Assembly (NCBI GenBank): GCA_025655555.1
Contig: JAHXIQ010000002.1
Coordinates: 744,001-808,000 of the forward strand
Source of the DNA: Candidatus Thiodiazotropha sp. (ex Myrtea sp. 'scaly one' KF741663)
Lineage (GTDB): Bacteria > Pseudomonadota > Gammaproteobacteria > Chromatiales > Chromatiaceae
Reading direction: 5' to 3'
DNA: 64,000 nucleotides
Shown here piece by piece: positions 1 to 9,746 of this stretch. The notes beneath the pieces are model-generated. The model was not told where the DNA came from and ran no database searches. It saw only the letters and a list, made by a program, of their open reading frames with translations. The position numbers were made by a program, and so were the translations under genes. Every line of letters begins with the position of its first letter. Positions within the stretch are counted from its first letter, which is position 1.

Positions 1-584
1 TAGGGGGGATTGCTGGCGATAAGGTCATACAGGGTGCTTGCCGGCAGGGCTTGGTACCAGTTACCGGCGTAGAAGTTTATGTTGCTCAGATTTAATTGGT
101 CCGCATTGTTTTCTGCGACCCGCAGGGCGTTCTCCGAATAGTCACAGGCATGGATTCTCGCATCCGGCCTTTCACTGCCCAGCGCGACGGCGATTGCGCC
201 GCTGCCGGTGCCGAGGTCTGCAATCATCGGTTGCTCAACGGTCTCCAGATGCAGGAGCGATATCTCCACCAATAGTTCTGTCTCCGGCCTCGGGATCAGT
301 GTGTCAGGTGTAACGTTGAGCGTTAGCGACCAAAATTCCCGCAGGCCGGTGATATGGGCAATGGGCTCGCCGCTGAGACGCCTTGTTATGAGCGCTTCAT
401 ATTCGGCAAGTTCTGTCGCGGATAGCTCGTTGTCTGGCCAGGCGTAGAGATGGCTACGGGGTTTATCCAGCAGGTGACAGAGCAGCAGAGCGGCTTCCAG
501 ATCTGCGGCGGCGCGCTCAAGTGAAGCAAGTCTCTCTGAAGCTGCCTGTTGTGCCAGACGCAGGGTGATGGGGTTTGCTGACAT
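1..584 (-). CDS. prmC: Peptide chain release factor N5-glutamine methyltransferase PrmC (3' end cut by window)
   Basis: This is the N-terminal 194 residues of PrmC (HemK), which methylates the glutamine of the GGQ motif in release factors RF1 and RF2 using S-adenosylmethionine. The translation starts at ATG 584 (MSANPITLRLAQQ). It shows the N-terminal helical substrate-binding domain (about 1-90), the IPRPETE segment near 97-103 and the SAM-binding loop DLGTGSGAIAVALG at 123-136. The window ends inside the catalytic NPPY motif: N192, P193 and P194 are present, and the next codon starts TA, as expected for Tyr. The gene lies 84 bp downstream of prfA, its substrate gene, in the usual hemA-prfA-prmC order. 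Identification is secure; the C-terminal third lies outside the window. Confidence 0.95.
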   Translation of the reverse strand, partial: MSANPITLRLAQQAASERLASLERAAADLEAALLLCHLLDKPRSHLYAWPDNELSATELAEYEALITRRLSGEPIAHITGLREFWSLTLNVTPDTLIPRPETELLVEISLLHLETVEQPMIADLGTGSGAIAVALGSERPDARIHACDYSENALRVAENNADQLNLSNINFYAGNWYQALPASTLYDLIASNPP

Positions 585-668
585 AGATTTTCAACAATGG
601 CCTATTCAAGGTGCCGGGATAATAAGATCTCTATGTCTCCTCACGATGAGGTGAGGGAGCGATCCGGT

Positions 669-1751
669 TTATTCGTTCTCGCCCATGGCGGCCAATTGCT
701 CTACCTGGTGCTCTCGCAACAGGGGTTCGATAACCTGATCCAATACGCCGGTCATCACCTCATCGAGCTTGTAGAGGGTCAGATTGATGCGGTGATCGGT
801 GATACGGTTCTGCGGGTAATTGTAGGTCCGAATCCGCTCTGAACGGTCGCCGCTACCCACCTGGAGCTTGCGTGAGCTGGCCTGGGCTGTGGTGATCTCA
901 TCCTGTGCCTGAGAGAGTAACTTGGCCTGAAGGAGTGACATGGCCCTGGCCTTGTTTTTGTGCTGGGAACGTTCATCCTGACACTCCACCACGATCCCGC
1001 TGGGCAGATGGGTGATGCGAACTGCCGAGTCGGTCTTGTTGACATGCTGTCCGCCGGCGCCGGATGCGCGATAAGTATCGATGCGCAGATCGCCGCTGTT
1101 GATGTCCACGTCGTCTACCGTTTCCGCCTCCGGCAGGATAGCCACGGTGCAGGCGGAGGTGTGGATGCGGCCTTGTGATTCGGTCTCCGGGACACGTTGA
1201 ACCCGATGCGTGCCCGACTCGAATTTCAGCCGGGAGTAGACTGCATTGCCTGTGATGCGGCAGACCACCTCTTTGTAGCCGCCGTGTTCACCTTGGCTCT
1301 CGCTGATGGTCTCCGTCTGCCAGTGATGAAGCTCGGCATAGCGAAGGTACATACGAAAGAGGTCGCTGGCGAAGAGCGCTGCCTCCGCGCCACCGGTACC
1401 GGCACGAATCTCCAGGAAGATATTGCGCTGGTCGTTGGGATCAGGCGGAATCAGTAGTAGCTGTAGTTCCGGTTCCAGGGCGTCACGTGTTTGCTCGGCC
1501 GCGGTCAATTCCTCTTTGGCGAGGGGAGCCATTTCCGGGTCCCCCATCATCTCCTGAGCGGCCTCAATATCGGATTCGGTATCCATATATCGCCGGAAAG
1601 TCTCTACTACGGGCTCAAGTTGAGCATACTCCTGTCCCAGAGAGCGGAACTGGCGTTGATCGCTCTGGATCTCCGGATCGGCGAGGAGGGCGGTAATCTC
1701 TTCGAAGCGTTCGGCGATATGATCCAGCTTGCCGCGCAGTGATGGCTTCAT
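669..1751 (-). CDS. prfA: Peptide chain release factor 1
   Basis: RF1 recognises UAA and UAG in the ribosomal A site and triggers peptidyl-tRNA hydrolysis. The 360-residue length is standard. The catalytic GGQ lies at 233-235 inside [13 protein letters not shown]. The codon-reading tripeptide is PET at 188-190, in the position of the PxT motif (PAT in E. coli). The start codon at 1749-1751 overlaps the hemA stop in an ATGA arrangement, so the two genes are probably translationally coupled. The downstream gene is prmC, whose product methylates this GGQ glutamine. Confidence 0.98.
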   Translation of the reverse strand: MKPSLRGKLDHIAERFEEITALLADPEIQSDQRQFRSLGQEYAQLEPVVETFRRYMDTESDIEAAQEMMGDPEMAPLAKEELTAAEQTRDALEPELQLLLIPPDPNDQRNIFLEIRAGTGGAEAALFASDLFRMYLRYAELHHWQTETISESQGEHGGYKEVVCRITGNAVYSRLKFESGTHRVQRVPETESQGRIHTSACTVAILPEAETVDDVDINSGDLRIDTYRASGAGGQHVNKTDSAVRITHLPSGIVVECQDERSQHKNKARAMSLLQAKLLSQAQDEITTAQASSRKLQVGSGDRSERIRTYNYPQNRITDHRINLTLYKLDEVMTGVLDQVIEPLLREHQVEQLAAMGENE

Positions 1752-3016
1752 GAATTGTTATCGATTTTTTTAAGCTGAAACAAGGTGTTGGCAGCTTCTA
1801 GCAACTCAATCTGGCCATTGAATCCAGCCTGACGAAGTTGGGCGCTGGGAGTATGCAACAGCTTGTTGGTCAACGTGTGGCCCATGAACTGCAGTACCTC
1901 TTCCGGTGATTTGCCCTTGTTTAGTTGCTGCATCGCCTTTTGAATGACTTCGTCACGCAGATTTTCCGCATAGGCGCGGTAGTCCTGTATCAGCTCTACC
2001 GCGTCCAGTGAGCGCAGCCAACCCAGATATTCACCCACATAGTGCTCTATGATCTCTTCAGCCTGCTCTGCCGCCTCTTCTCGTGAGCGCATATTCTCCT
2101 GTATGACCTCATCCAGATCGTCGACGGTGTAGAGATAGATGTCGCTCAGATCGGAGACTTCAGGTTCAATATCCCGGGGTACGGCAATGTCGACCATGAA
2201 AATCGGACGGTGTTTGCGCTCTTTCAGTGCGCTCTCCACGGTACCCTTGCCGAGTACAGGGAGTGGGCTTGCGGTAGAAGAGATAACAATGTCAGCTTCG
2301 GCCAGATGGCTGCTGAGTTCCGTCAGCGCAATGGCAAATCCGTCGAATTGGGCGGCGAGGTTGTGGGCCTTCTCCACTGTACGATTGGCGACGATAATAC
2401 GGCCAATGCCATTTTGACTGAGGTGACGGGCTGCCAGCTCAATGGTTTCACCAGCGCCGATCAGGAGGGCCGTCTGCTCTGACAGTTCGCTGAAGATCTG
2501 TTTGGCCAGGCTGACGGCGGCAAATGCCACCGAAACCGGGCTGTTGCCGATGGCGGTATCGGTACGAATCTGCTTGGCGGCGGAGAACGCATGTTGGAAA
2601 AGCTTGCTCAGGAGCTTGCCGGTAGCGCCGGCATCGGTCGCCGTCTGGAACGCGGCCTTAACCTGCCCCAGGATCTGCGGTTCACCAAGCACCAGGGAGT
2701 CCAGACCGCAGGAGACGCGCAGCAGGTGCTTGATCGCATCATCCCCAAAGTGGCTGTAGAGATAGGGATTGACCCGATCGCTATCAATACCGTGAAACTC
2801 GCTCAACCAGTCAGCGAGGGGCTCGTGATCTTCCTGGCCCAGGCAGCAATAGGCTTCTGTACGATTACAGGTGGAGAGGATTACGGCCTCTTTAACGGCG
2901 GAATGCTCTTTCAGACTGCGCAACGCCCCGGCAATTATATCCGGCCCAAAGGTCAACCGCTCCCGGATCTCGACGGGGGCAGTTTTGTGATTGAGTCCGA
3001 GGGCAAGTATCGACAT
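1748..3016 (-). CDS. hemA: Glutamyl-tRNA reductase
   Basis: This enzyme makes glutamate-1-semialdehyde from Glu-tRNA(Glu) with NADPH, the first committed step of C5-pathway tetrapyrrole synthesis. The product is 422 residues. The nucleophilic cysteine is C50 in [11 protein letters not shown]. The [17 protein letters not shown] signature follows, then the NADPH-binding loop [10 protein letters not shown] and a C-terminal helical dimerisation domain rich in Glu and Arg. It is the first gene of the hemA-prfA-prmC operon and is transcribed away from the 343-bp intergenic region 3017-3359. The sequence before the ATG is only weakly Shine-Dalgarno-like (CTGGAATTC). Confidence 0.98.
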   Translation of the reverse strand: MSILALGLNHKTAPVEIRERLTFGPDIIAGALRSLKEHSAVKEAVILSTCNRTEAYCCLGQEDHEPLADWLSEFHGIDSDRVNPYLYSHFGDDAIKHLLRVSCGLDSLVLGEPQILGQVKAAFQTATDAGATGKLLSKLFQHAFSAAKQIRTDTAIGNSPVSVAFAAVSLAKQIFSELSEQTALLIGAGETIELAARHLSQNGIGRIIVANRTVEKAHNLAAQFDGFAIALTELSSHLAEADIVISSTASPLPVLGKGTVESALKERKHRPIFMVDIAVPRDIEPEVSDLSDIYLYTVDDLDEVIQENMRSREEAAEQAEEIIEHYVGEYLGWLRSLDAVELIQDYRAYAENLRDEVIQKAMQQLNKGKSPEEVLQFMGHTLTNKLLHTPSAQLRQAGFNGQIELLEAANTLFQLKKIDNNS

Positions 3017-3359
3017 GAATTCCAGGCTTGATCAGATGTCAGGGGGGAAATTTTGTTATATCAATGGGTTGAATTCAAGTTTATTCCTGTTATGCGCATA
3101 TTGTTAGGGCTGATGAATGAGTTTTTCGTGGGACAACTTAAGCAAACGTTAAGGGATGGCTTCTAGTATGGTTTTCGCAAGCTATTGATAAAAACAAAAA
3201 ATATTTTTTCAAGTTAAGGTTAACCCCGATTGCTAAACTGTCTAACAGTCTGCTATTAATGTAGGGGCTTTTCCTAAGTGTCTCATTAGAAAAGCTTAAT
3301 TCAATAATATACGGGCGGCCGGTAATAGCCATGGACCGTCCCACTGAGGAGGATCGAAA
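3017..3359. other. Divergent intergenic region between hemA and the LolA-like gene
   Basis: This is a 343-bp AT-rich gap between divergently transcribed genes, so it should hold promoters for both sides. On the plus strand a weak sigma70-like pair, TTGCTA at 3230-3235 and TATTAA at 3254-3259 with 18 bp between, surrounds an inverted repeat ACTGT-CTA-ACAGT that could be an operator. The plus-strand gene has a good ribosome-binding site (GAGGAGGAT) just before 3360. I could not pick a convincing hemA promoter. No convincing small gene is present. Confidence 0.4.
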
Positions 3360-4337
3360 ATGCAGGTGCATAAGTTTGTGTCCGCAGCTGCGGCAGTTGG
3401 TTTTATGTTTTCAGGCCTCGCCGTTGCCGGCGTGTCTAAGGACCTTCCACTACCTACCGGCACCCCTAATGCTGACGAGATTGCTGATCAGGTCTATTTC
3501 GTCAATCATTTCTACGGCGTGAAAAAATACGGCATTACCAACAACAACAAGGACCCGAAAAAGAGCCGCAAGGCCAAGCCTGGCAAGATCACCGTATTGG
3601 TCAACAAGTCCGCAGGCAGTAAGCCGACCACCATTACGCTTGAACGTTATCTCAATAACGAATACAGCGACGGTTCCACCAGCTCTCAGGATATTGCCAT
3701 CTTCCGTTCCGGTAAGTTGAAGGGTACCGGCATGCTGATCACGGATTACCTGGATGACAACAAGAGCCAATCTTACTCCATCTGGCTGCCGGCCCTGCGT
3801 AAGATCCGCCGTTTTGCCGAGCCTGCCCACGATGATGCCTGGGGTGGTACCGATTTCACCTTTGGTGACGTAACCCTGCGCAAACCGATGCATGAGACGC
3901 ATGAGCTGCTTGGTACTGAAACTTTCAATGATTGCCTCGGTGCTATCGAGAAAAGTGCCGCCAAGAATAAATATCTGCCTAACCCGCCTGACGCGGCTTG
4001 CGATCACAAAGGCAAAGAGGTTTATAAGCTGAAGAGTACCACCAAGAAAGAGAACTGGTGGTATGACCACCGCGTCAGCTATGTCGACACCAAGACCTTT
4101 GCCGACTACCGTACGGAGTATTTCAAGGGCGGGGAGAAGGTTAAGGTAATCGACCGCAACTGGGTGAGTCTCGAACAGGACGACCCGCGCGCGCTCTCAT
4201 GGGGTTACTGGTACGGTAAGACTTTCTCCAGCGGTCACGAGACCTGGGCGGTCATTCCACAGGATGTGGTACAGATCAACCAGGATTGGGATTCCGACTT
4301 CTGGTCAGAGAAGACCCTGAGAAAAATCAAACGTTAA
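3360..4337 (+). CDS. Periplasmic LolA-fold (outer membrane lipoprotein-sorting-like) protein
   Basis: This 325-residue exported protein has a Sec signal peptide with hydrophobic core about 7-20 and a predicted cut after AVA near residue 23. The mature part has features of the LolA-like family annotated as outer membrane lipoprotein-sorting protein: segments such as LKGTGMLITDYLDDN and SYSIWLPALRKIRRF, where a hydrophobic half-barrel would bind acyl chains. It is longer than classical LolA (about 200 residues), so it is a relative and not LolA itself. A strong ribosome-binding site precedes ATG 3360. It heads an operon with a DUF1302 outer-membrane protein and an MMPL exporter, which suggests that it carries a lipid or lipid-linked cargo between the exporter and the outer membrane. 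The cargo is unknown; family call from sequence, role inferred. Confidence 0.75.
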   Translation: MQVHKFVSAAAAVGFMFSGLAVAGVSKDLPLPTGTPNADEIADQVYFVNHFYGVKKYGITNNNKDPKKSRKAKPGKITVLVNKSAGSKPTTITLERYLNNEYSDGSTSSQDIAIFRSGKLKGTGMLITDYLDDNKSQSYSIWLPALRKIRRFAEPAHDDAWGGTDFTFGDVTLRKPMHETHELLGTETFNDCLGAIEKSAAKNKYLPNPPDAACDHKGKEVYKLKSTTKKENWWYDHRVSYVDTKTFADYRTEYFKGGEKVKVIDRNWVSLEQDDPRALSWGYWYGKTFSSGHETWAVIPQDVVQINQDWDSDFWSEKTLRKIKR

Positions 4338-4345
4338 AGATAAAT

Positions 4346-4371
4346 GGGGATGCCTGAGAACAGGCATCCCC
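4346..4371 (+). terminator. Perfect hairpin after the LolA-like gene (leaky terminator or mRNA-processing element)
   Basis: An 11-bp perfect stem GGGGATGCCTG / CAGGCATCCCC with tetraloop AGAA starts 8 bp after the stop codon. Six A and then five T follow, so the U-tract is displaced from the stem and termination would be partial. A second hairpin, CTGCCA-CGCTA-TGGCAG at 4385-4401, follows. Both lie inside the operon, before the DUF1302 gene, and may set unequal expression of the first gene relative to the next two. Confidence 0.55.
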
Positions 4372-4474
4372 AAAAAATTTTTGGCTGCCACGCTATGGCA
4401 GTTCACACCACTTCGAATCCGGCATAAAAAATAATTGAGATCCGGTTGTTCGTCGAATCTGGGAGGAATCATTG

Positions 4475-6748
4475 ATGTTCAAACGCAGCAAAATTTATCA
4501 GTCGATACTACTTGCCTTGGTATTACCCGGGGCGGCGGTCGCTGAGGTTGAGATTACCGGGCATTTAAAAAACGAGACCTCGGTATTTACTCGGGATGGT
4601 CAGGTAACGGGTGAAGCCAAGACTATGGTTGATGAAAGGGGCCATGACAGGGGCGATCTGCTGAAGTTTGAAAACTCAGCACGAGTCTTCATGAATGGTG
4701 ACCTGGGTGAGAATGCCACTTGGCACGCGGATCTGAATTTTATTTATGATTCAGAAGGTGCTAACGATGACTATAAGGGGCATAAGCTCTATACCCAGCA
4801 TGACTATCTGAGAGAACTCTATCTCGATACCAATGCATGGGGATGGGATTTTCGCCTGGGTAAGCAACAGGTTGTTTGGGGTACCGCAGATGGCATCAAG
4901 CTTTTGGATATCATTAATCCTACTGATTTCCGTGAGCTGAACCAGAATTCGATGGAAGATTCCCGTATCCCGATCTGGATGATCAATGCGGAGCGGAATA
5001 TTGGTGATAACAGCAATGTTCAACTGATCGTCTCCCAGGTTGAGGAGAACAAAATTCCAGGGTTGAATCCGAATGGAGATGCGGGTCATCCGTTTCTAAT
5101 GAAGGGTGTGGAAGCGATCTCAGGTCGGGTTAATGGTTTTTTTAACGTGGCACCAGCCTTGAGTAATGTGGCAGCTACCTTCAATGGTGCCGCAATGGGA
5201 GGCGCTTTTACCGGTGGTACTGCTCTCCCGTTAGGGTTGAATCTATTTGGGGGGCTCACTGTTGATGGTTTTGCCAGTGGTTCCTGGGATGCTTCTACTC
5301 CTGGCTTGCTTAATCCAGGCACGGGTGCACCTGACGTCACAAACTTCACGAGTTTCCCAGGCTTCTACCTGTTGAATCAGTTTGCACAGTATGGGTTTAC
5401 TGGCCAACCGGGCTTCCCCGCGGGAGTGATCGATCCCAATGGCAACGTTGGTGTCACGAACCTGATGCCGATTACAGGGATAACGCCACTAGATCCGACA
5501 AGCCCCGATACTAGTTGGGTGACTCAAGTCGATTGGGATCCGACCGGTGCCTCATCAGCATTTGAATTGATGCCGCTGGCTACTTTTGCGACATTTAATA
5601 CATTTACAGGTTTTTCAGCCACTGCGCCCACTGGTTTATCTGGTATGAAAACCGAATGGGTTAGAGACTACCCTGACGACAGTGATGTCAATGCAGGTTT
5701 CCGGTTTAAAAATACTTTGGATAATGGGCTAAATTGGTCATTCAACTATTTTCACCACTATAGTGCGAACCCTGATATTGCAATCAGCTATCATAATAGC
5801 GCGGGCCAAAAGTTAACGACCCAATTGGCACCAACTCTCTTTATCGATAGCAATGGCACACCCGGTCCGCAAGCGGATGATACCTTTGTGCCTGATGTTT
5901 CTCAGAGCCTGACCAGGGATCAGGCTCGAGCCAATTGGGATATGGGTATTGCTACGAATGTTCTCTTGCATGATGATGCCGGGAATTATTATGGTGCACT
6001 TGATCCCAGTGCTGTTATGACCGGTTTAGCTGACGGCAATCCCTTCAACGAAGCTCCGGTACCGGGTTTGGGTGCGCCTACCCAACGTTTTACTGAATCG
6101 TTGCATCGGGTGAACAGTATCGGCGCCTCATTGGACTATGGTACCTCTCTCGGTGATATTCCTTTAGTGCTGAGAGGTGAATTTCTTTACGACGAAGGTG
6201 ACAAGCAGCCCGTCGTGGATAGATTTCTGTTAGGCATTGGTGATCTTGAGAATGCATTGAAGATGGAGGATGCCGACTACTTCAAGTATGTGCTGGGTGC
6301 CGACATTACTGTTGCGACCAACTTGCTTGTCAGCGGCCAGTTCATCCAGTTTATGAACCTGGATTATATTGATCAGCAGAGTGCCTGTGCGACTCAGGTG
6401 ACCAGCCCCATTACTGGTGGTCTTATTACAGATTGTTCACGTTATACAGCCGACTTCCCGACCCTGAGTCTCTCCAATCAGTTGATGCAGGGCTACGAGA
6501 ACAAAGAGTTCTACTCACTCTTCTTCTCCAAACCCTTCGGCGCTTCTCAGGAGCATCGCTGGAACAACATCACCATCTACGAAGAGGGCGGCGGCAAGTG
6601 GAACCGTTTCGATGTGGAGTACAGCTTCACCGATACCCTCCTTGGTTCTGCGGAGTGGAATCACTACTGGGGTGATATGGACACCACATTCGGGCAGTTC
6701 GCCGACTCTTCCAATCTGCAGGTGGGCATCAAGTGGCTCATCGAATGA
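4475..6748 (+). CDS. DUF1302 family outer-membrane protein
   Basis: A 757-residue exported protein with a signal peptide (hydrophobic about 9-23, AVA near the cut site). The early segment FRLGKQQVVWGTADGIKL followed by LDIINPTDFRE is the hallmark of the DUF1302 family, whose members are predicted outer-membrane beta-barrels usually encoded beside MMPL exporters and LolA-like proteins. The C-terminal half alternates polar and aromatic strands and ends in a hydrophobic VGIKWLIE segment, compatible with barrel assembly. The region about 210-390 is rich in Gly, Thr, Phe and Pro and may form large extracellular loops or a plug. I chose ATG 4475 because GGGAGGA at 4461-4467 is optimally spaced from it; a TTG directly upstream (4472) is less likely. 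Function is unknown; a lipid channel or receptor is inferred from context. Confidence 0.8.
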   Translation: MFKRSKIYQSILLALVLPGAAVAEVEITGHLKNETSVFTRDGQVTGEAKTMVDERGHDRGDLLKFENSARVFMNGDLGENATWHADLNFIYDSEGANDDYKGHKLYTQHDYLRELYLDTNAWGWDFRLGKQQVVWGTADGIKLLDIINPTDFRELNQNSMEDSRIPIWMINAERNIGDNSNVQLIVSQVEENKIPGLNPNGDAGHPFLMKGVEAISGRVNGFFNVAPALSNVAATFNGAAMGGAFTGGTALPLGLNLFGGLTVDGFASGSWDASTPGLLNPGTGAPDVTNFTSFPGFYLLNQFAQYGFTGQPGFPAGVIDPNGNVGVTNLMPITGITPLDPTSPDTSWVTQVDWDPTGASSAFELMPLATFATFNTFTGFSATAPTGLSGMKTEWVRDYPDDSDVNAGFRFKNTLDNGLNWSFNYFHHYSANPDIAISYHNSAGQKLTTQLAPTLFIDSNGTPGPQADDTFVPDVSQSLTRDQARANWDMGIATNVLLHDDAGNYYGALDPSAVMTGLADGNPFNEAPVPGLGAPTQRFTESLHRVNSIGASLDYGTSLGDIPLVLRGEFLYDEGDKQPVVDRFLLGIGDLENALKMEDADYFKYVLGADITVATNLLVSGQFIQFMNLDYIDQQSACATQVTSPITGGLITDCSRYTADFPTLSLSNQLMQGYENKEFYSLFFSKPFGASQEHRWNNITIYEEGGGKWNRFDVEYSFTDTLLGSAEWNHYWGDMDTTFGQFADSSNLQVGIKWLIE

Positions 6749-6780
6749 TGCCGTAGCTAAGACCTTTTACAGAAGGAGGC

Positions 6781-6812
6781 GGCAGGGGCCAGGCGTATGT
6801 CTGGCCCCTGCC
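6781..6812 (+). promoter_or_regulatory. 12-bp perfect GC-rich hairpin between the DUF1302 and MMPL genes
   Basis: The arms GGCAGGGGCCAG (6781-6792) and CTGGCCCCTGCC (6801-6812) pair perfectly around an 8-nt loop. No U-run follows, so it is not an intrinsic terminator. It lies in the 97-bp gap between two operon genes and may protect the upstream mRNA from 3' exonucleases or serve as a processing site. Confidence 0.55.
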
Positions 6813-6845
6813 AAGACTGTCGACGATAATAATAGGGTTTAAAGC

Positions 6846-9665
6846 ATGAGCGCTTCCGCATCCAACCAATCCCACAACAATCAATGGGCTGAGCGTTACG
6901 CAGAATTTGTGATCAAGTTCCGCTGGCCGTTGATGTTGATTCTGCTGGTGGTCACCATTGTGGCTGCGTTACAGGTCAAGAATCTGGACATGCGTAACGA
7001 TCCGGATACGCTGCTGCCACCCACCAACCGCTATGTGGCCACCAACCTCTATGCCGAGCACAATTTCGGTATGGGTAACCTGATGGTCTTTGCCCTGCGT
7101 ATTAATGAGGGTGATGTCTATAAGAACTGGTTCGTCAACAAGGTACAGGAGATCCATAATCGCCTGGTTGCATTGCCTACTGCGCGTGAATCCAACTTTA
7201 TCGATATTGCGGCGAAGAAGATCAAGTTCATGGGCGCCGACGATAACGGCTTGGTTTTCAAACGACTGATCCCTACCGAGGGTATCAGTGAGGATGCCGA
7301 CAAAGCGGCGGATCAACTGGCTTTTCTTAAAGAAGGTATCGAGAACAATCCAGTCATTGGGCCCATGCTGGTTGGTTTCGAAGATCCTCAGGGCAATAAG
7401 TGCGAGCTCACCGAAAAGGATGAAAAGAACTGTACCGCGAAATCGCTCTACATCATCGGTGATTACACCGACGAGGTGAAAGAGATCTACCTGCCCTGGG
7501 TGCGCGAAATACGTGCCATGATGGATGAGTACGGGCAGGATGACCGCTTCGAGGTGTTGGTTGCAGGAGAGCCCTACTTCCTGGCCTGGATGCTGGCTGA
7601 TCTGGTCAATAAATGGTGGCTCTTTGTTATCTCGTTTGCCATCGTCATCGCAGCACTCTGGTTTGAATTTCGCAACTGGCGTGGTTCGCTGTTCCCGATT
7701 CTCGGTGTCAGCGCAACAATCATTCTGACCTTGGGCCTCATGGGATTTTCTGCTTTCAAGCTGACGACCATGATGGTTCTGACGCCCATGTTGTTGTTGG
7801 CGATCGGTATCGGTCACTCGGTACAGGTTACCCGGCGATTTATGCAGGAGCAGGCCGCTTCAGGTGACTGTGAGTCTGCGGCGAAGGTGGCTATCTCCCA
7901 TACCATCGTTCCGGCAACACTCTCCATCATCACCGATATGGTGGGTTTTGCGACTTTGGCCACGGTGGATATCTCATTCTATAAAGCCTATGCCTACTTC
8001 GGTATGTTCGGCATGCTGACGCTGCTGTTTACTACCACGACATTGATTCCCTTATTGATGATGACCTTCCCCTGCAATAAAGCTGAGATGGGTGAGGGGC
8101 ATGAGAATGCCTGGGAATCCAAAGTGGGGGGGGTCATATCAGGAATGCTGACGGGTCCCGGTAAATTCATACCCATCGCAATTGTGTTGGTGATTATTGC
8201 CTGGTCTACCTACTACACAGAGATCGGTCGCGGTGTATCGAGCCTGATGGCAGGAGAGGCCGGCCGGGATGACCCGGAGGTGGCTCGGATACAGGATGAG
8301 TTCGATATCATGCCGGGTGCCGAGAAGGGAATTAACTACTCCAGGGCTGCGTTTAAAGAGAAATCGATTACTATCCAGCACATCGAGCGTCTCAACCAGA
8401 TCATGCCGGGTGTTATTTCCGTGTCCATACCCATTCGCGGCAAGGAACCGGTACCTGAGCTCTGTGTGGAAACCTACTTTCCCGAGGATATCTACGACAT
8501 AGAAGATCCTGACGAAAAGGCGCTTCAATGCCAAAAAGCCAAGAAAGAGTTGGGTTGCTGGGACCCTGATCCCTGCGGAGCCCAGGGTATCTTTAATCAA
8601 GCTGAGGTGCTGGCCGATATCGAAGCATTGGAAGAGTGGATGCGTGCTCACCCGTTTATCGGCTTTACCGGATCGTATGCCCAGTATATCCGTTTGGTGA
8701 ATATGCTCTTGACTGCGGAGCCGGGTGAACAGCCGGATATCAAGGACCTCTATATTCCCACTTCTAAAAAGCTGCGTTCCCTCGACGCTGAGGACGACCG
8801 GAGCGGTGATGATATCGTCCAGCTCTACAACGGTCTGTTGGAGACGATGACGGAAGAGGGTGACATGGACTCCTTCGTGATGAAGAACTGGAACGAGGGT
8901 GTGGTGATGGGATTCATCAATACCATGGACCCGATTGAGACTCACCAGGTCACTATGGATATCCAGCAGTACATCGAGGATCACAAGAACGATCCCGGTT
9001 TCCGACAGGTTAACTTTGGTCTGCGCTCAGGGCCGGAGACCAATCTAGCCGGTGATACCGATGCACTCTCCATGGAGGGTCCCGGTTATGTCAGGCCTGC
9101 GATGGGTGGTTTTCTCGGCGCAACTGAGGCAACCCGCGAGGTGGCAGTGGATAATTGGCTGACAGGACCCTTACTGACAGCCGCAGCCGTGTTCGTCATC
9201 GCTACATTGATCTTCCGCTCATTTGCTGTTTCCTCCATTCTGATGGTGCTGCTGTTTATTACCCTGTATGCACAGTATGGATTGGGCGGCTACATGACCG
9301 TGGTTAAAAATTGGTCCGGCACTTTGGCGTTCCATCTGCAAGTGGCCCTGAGTATCGCTATGGGCTTGGGTATCGACTACGGCATCTACATGATGTCGCG
9401 TTTGAAAGAAGAGATGCAGAATACCCAGGGAGATTGGCAGGCTTCGTTGATCAATACCCTGAATACCACAGGTTCGGCTGTCATTATCTCGGTGATTGTG
9501 CTGCTCGGTTGTTTCGTGCCGCTACTGAACACCGACCTCGCCAATACTTGGGGATTGGGTATCTACATCAGTCAGGCGTTGTTGATTGATGTGGTGACCG
9601 CGTTGACTATTCTTCCCATGATGGTTGCCTGGCTGAAACCCAAGTTTGTTTTTGGGGATTACTAG
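6846..9665 (+). CDS. RND superfamily (MMPL type) exporter
   Basis: A 939-residue inner-membrane transporter with the duplicated RND layout. TM1 is at about 28-44, followed by a periplasmic domain, a five-helix bundle from about 257 to 458, a second large periplasmic domain (about 459-770) and a final helical bundle with GLGIDYGIYMMSRLKEEM near its end. The first bundle has the matching GIGHSVQVTRRF. Relatives include the hopanoid and lipid exporters HpnN and MmpL, energised by the proton-motive force. The second periplasmic loop has a cluster of cysteines (CVETYF, LQCQKAKKELGCW, DPCGAQG, about residues 539-580) and the first has a CELTEKDEKNC pair, suggesting disulfides. It is the last gene of the LolA-like/DUF1302/MMPL operon and is followed by a clear terminator. 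Substrate unknown, probably a lipid. Confidence 0.88.
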   Translation: MSASASNQSHNNQWAERYAEFVIKFRWPLMLILLVVTIVAALQVKNLDMRNDPDTLLPPTNRYVATNLYAEHNFGMGNLMVFALRINEGDVYKNWFVNKVQEIHNRLVALPTARESNFIDIAAKKIKFMGADDNGLVFKRLIPTEGISEDADKAADQLAFLKEGIENNPVIGPMLVGFEDPQGNKCELTEKDEKNCTAKSLYIIGDYTDEVKEIYLPWVREIRAMMDEYGQDDRFEVLVAGEPYFLAWMLADLVNKWWLFVISFAIVIAALWFEFRNWRGSLFPILGVSATIILTLGLMGFSAFKLTTMMVLTPMLLLAIGIGHSVQVTRRFMQEQAASGDCESAAKVAISHTIVPATLSIITDMVGFATLATVDISFYKAYAYFGMFGMLTLLFTTTTLIPLLMMTFPCNKAEMGEGHENAWESKVGGVISGMLTGPGKFIPIAIVLVIIAWSTYYTEIGRGVSSLMAGEAGRDDPEVARIQDEFDIMPGAEKGINYSRAAFKEKSITIQHIERLNQIMPGVISVSIPIRGKEPVPELCVETYFPEDIYDIEDPDEKALQCQKAKKELGCWDPDPCGAQGIFNQAEVLADIEALEEWMRAHPFIGFTGSYAQYIRLVNMLLTAEPGEQPDIKDLYIPTSKKLRSLDAEDDRSGDDIVQLYNGLLETMTEEGDMDSFVMKNWNEGVVMGFINTMDPIETHQVTMDIQQYIEDHKNDPGFRQVNFGLRSGPETNLAGDTDALSMEGPGYVRPAMGGFLGATEATREVAVDNWLTGPLLTAAAVFVIATLIFRSFAVSSILMVLLFITLYAQYGLGGYMTVVKNWSGTLAFHLQVALSIAMGLGIDYGIYMMSRLKEEMQNTQGDWQASLINTLNTTGSAVIISVIVLLGCFVPLLNTDLANTWGLGIYISQALLIDVVTALTILPMMVAWLKPKFVFGDY

Positions 9666-9692
9666 GGCTGACAGTTAACCTCGCGATGAATC

Positions 9693-9717
9693 AAGCCGGC
9701 CTGGAGCCGGCTTTTTT
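9693..9717 (+). terminator. Intrinsic terminator of the MMPL operon
   Basis: An 8-bp stem AAGCCGGC / GCCGGCTT with loop CTGGA is followed by TTTT, 28 bp after the MMPL stop codon and between two converging operons. The other strand lacks a long U-tract (TTGATT), so it should act mainly on the plus strand. Confidence 0.85.
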
Positions 9718-9746
9718 CTGTCACACGAAATCTGCAAACTATCTGA

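Noticed and set aside
187-250. A frameshift in prmC near the window start
   Set aside because: The translation is continuous from ATG 584 to the edge and reaches the NPPY motif in frame.
3450-4070. A 206-codon antisense frame inside the first LolA-like gene
   Set aside because: The plus-strand gene has a signal peptide and strong ribosome-binding site; the antisense product has neither.
6969-7817. A 282-codon antisense frame within the MMPL gene
   Set aside because: His/Gln/Asp-rich low-complexity product, no start signals, and overlaps a well-supported exporter gene.
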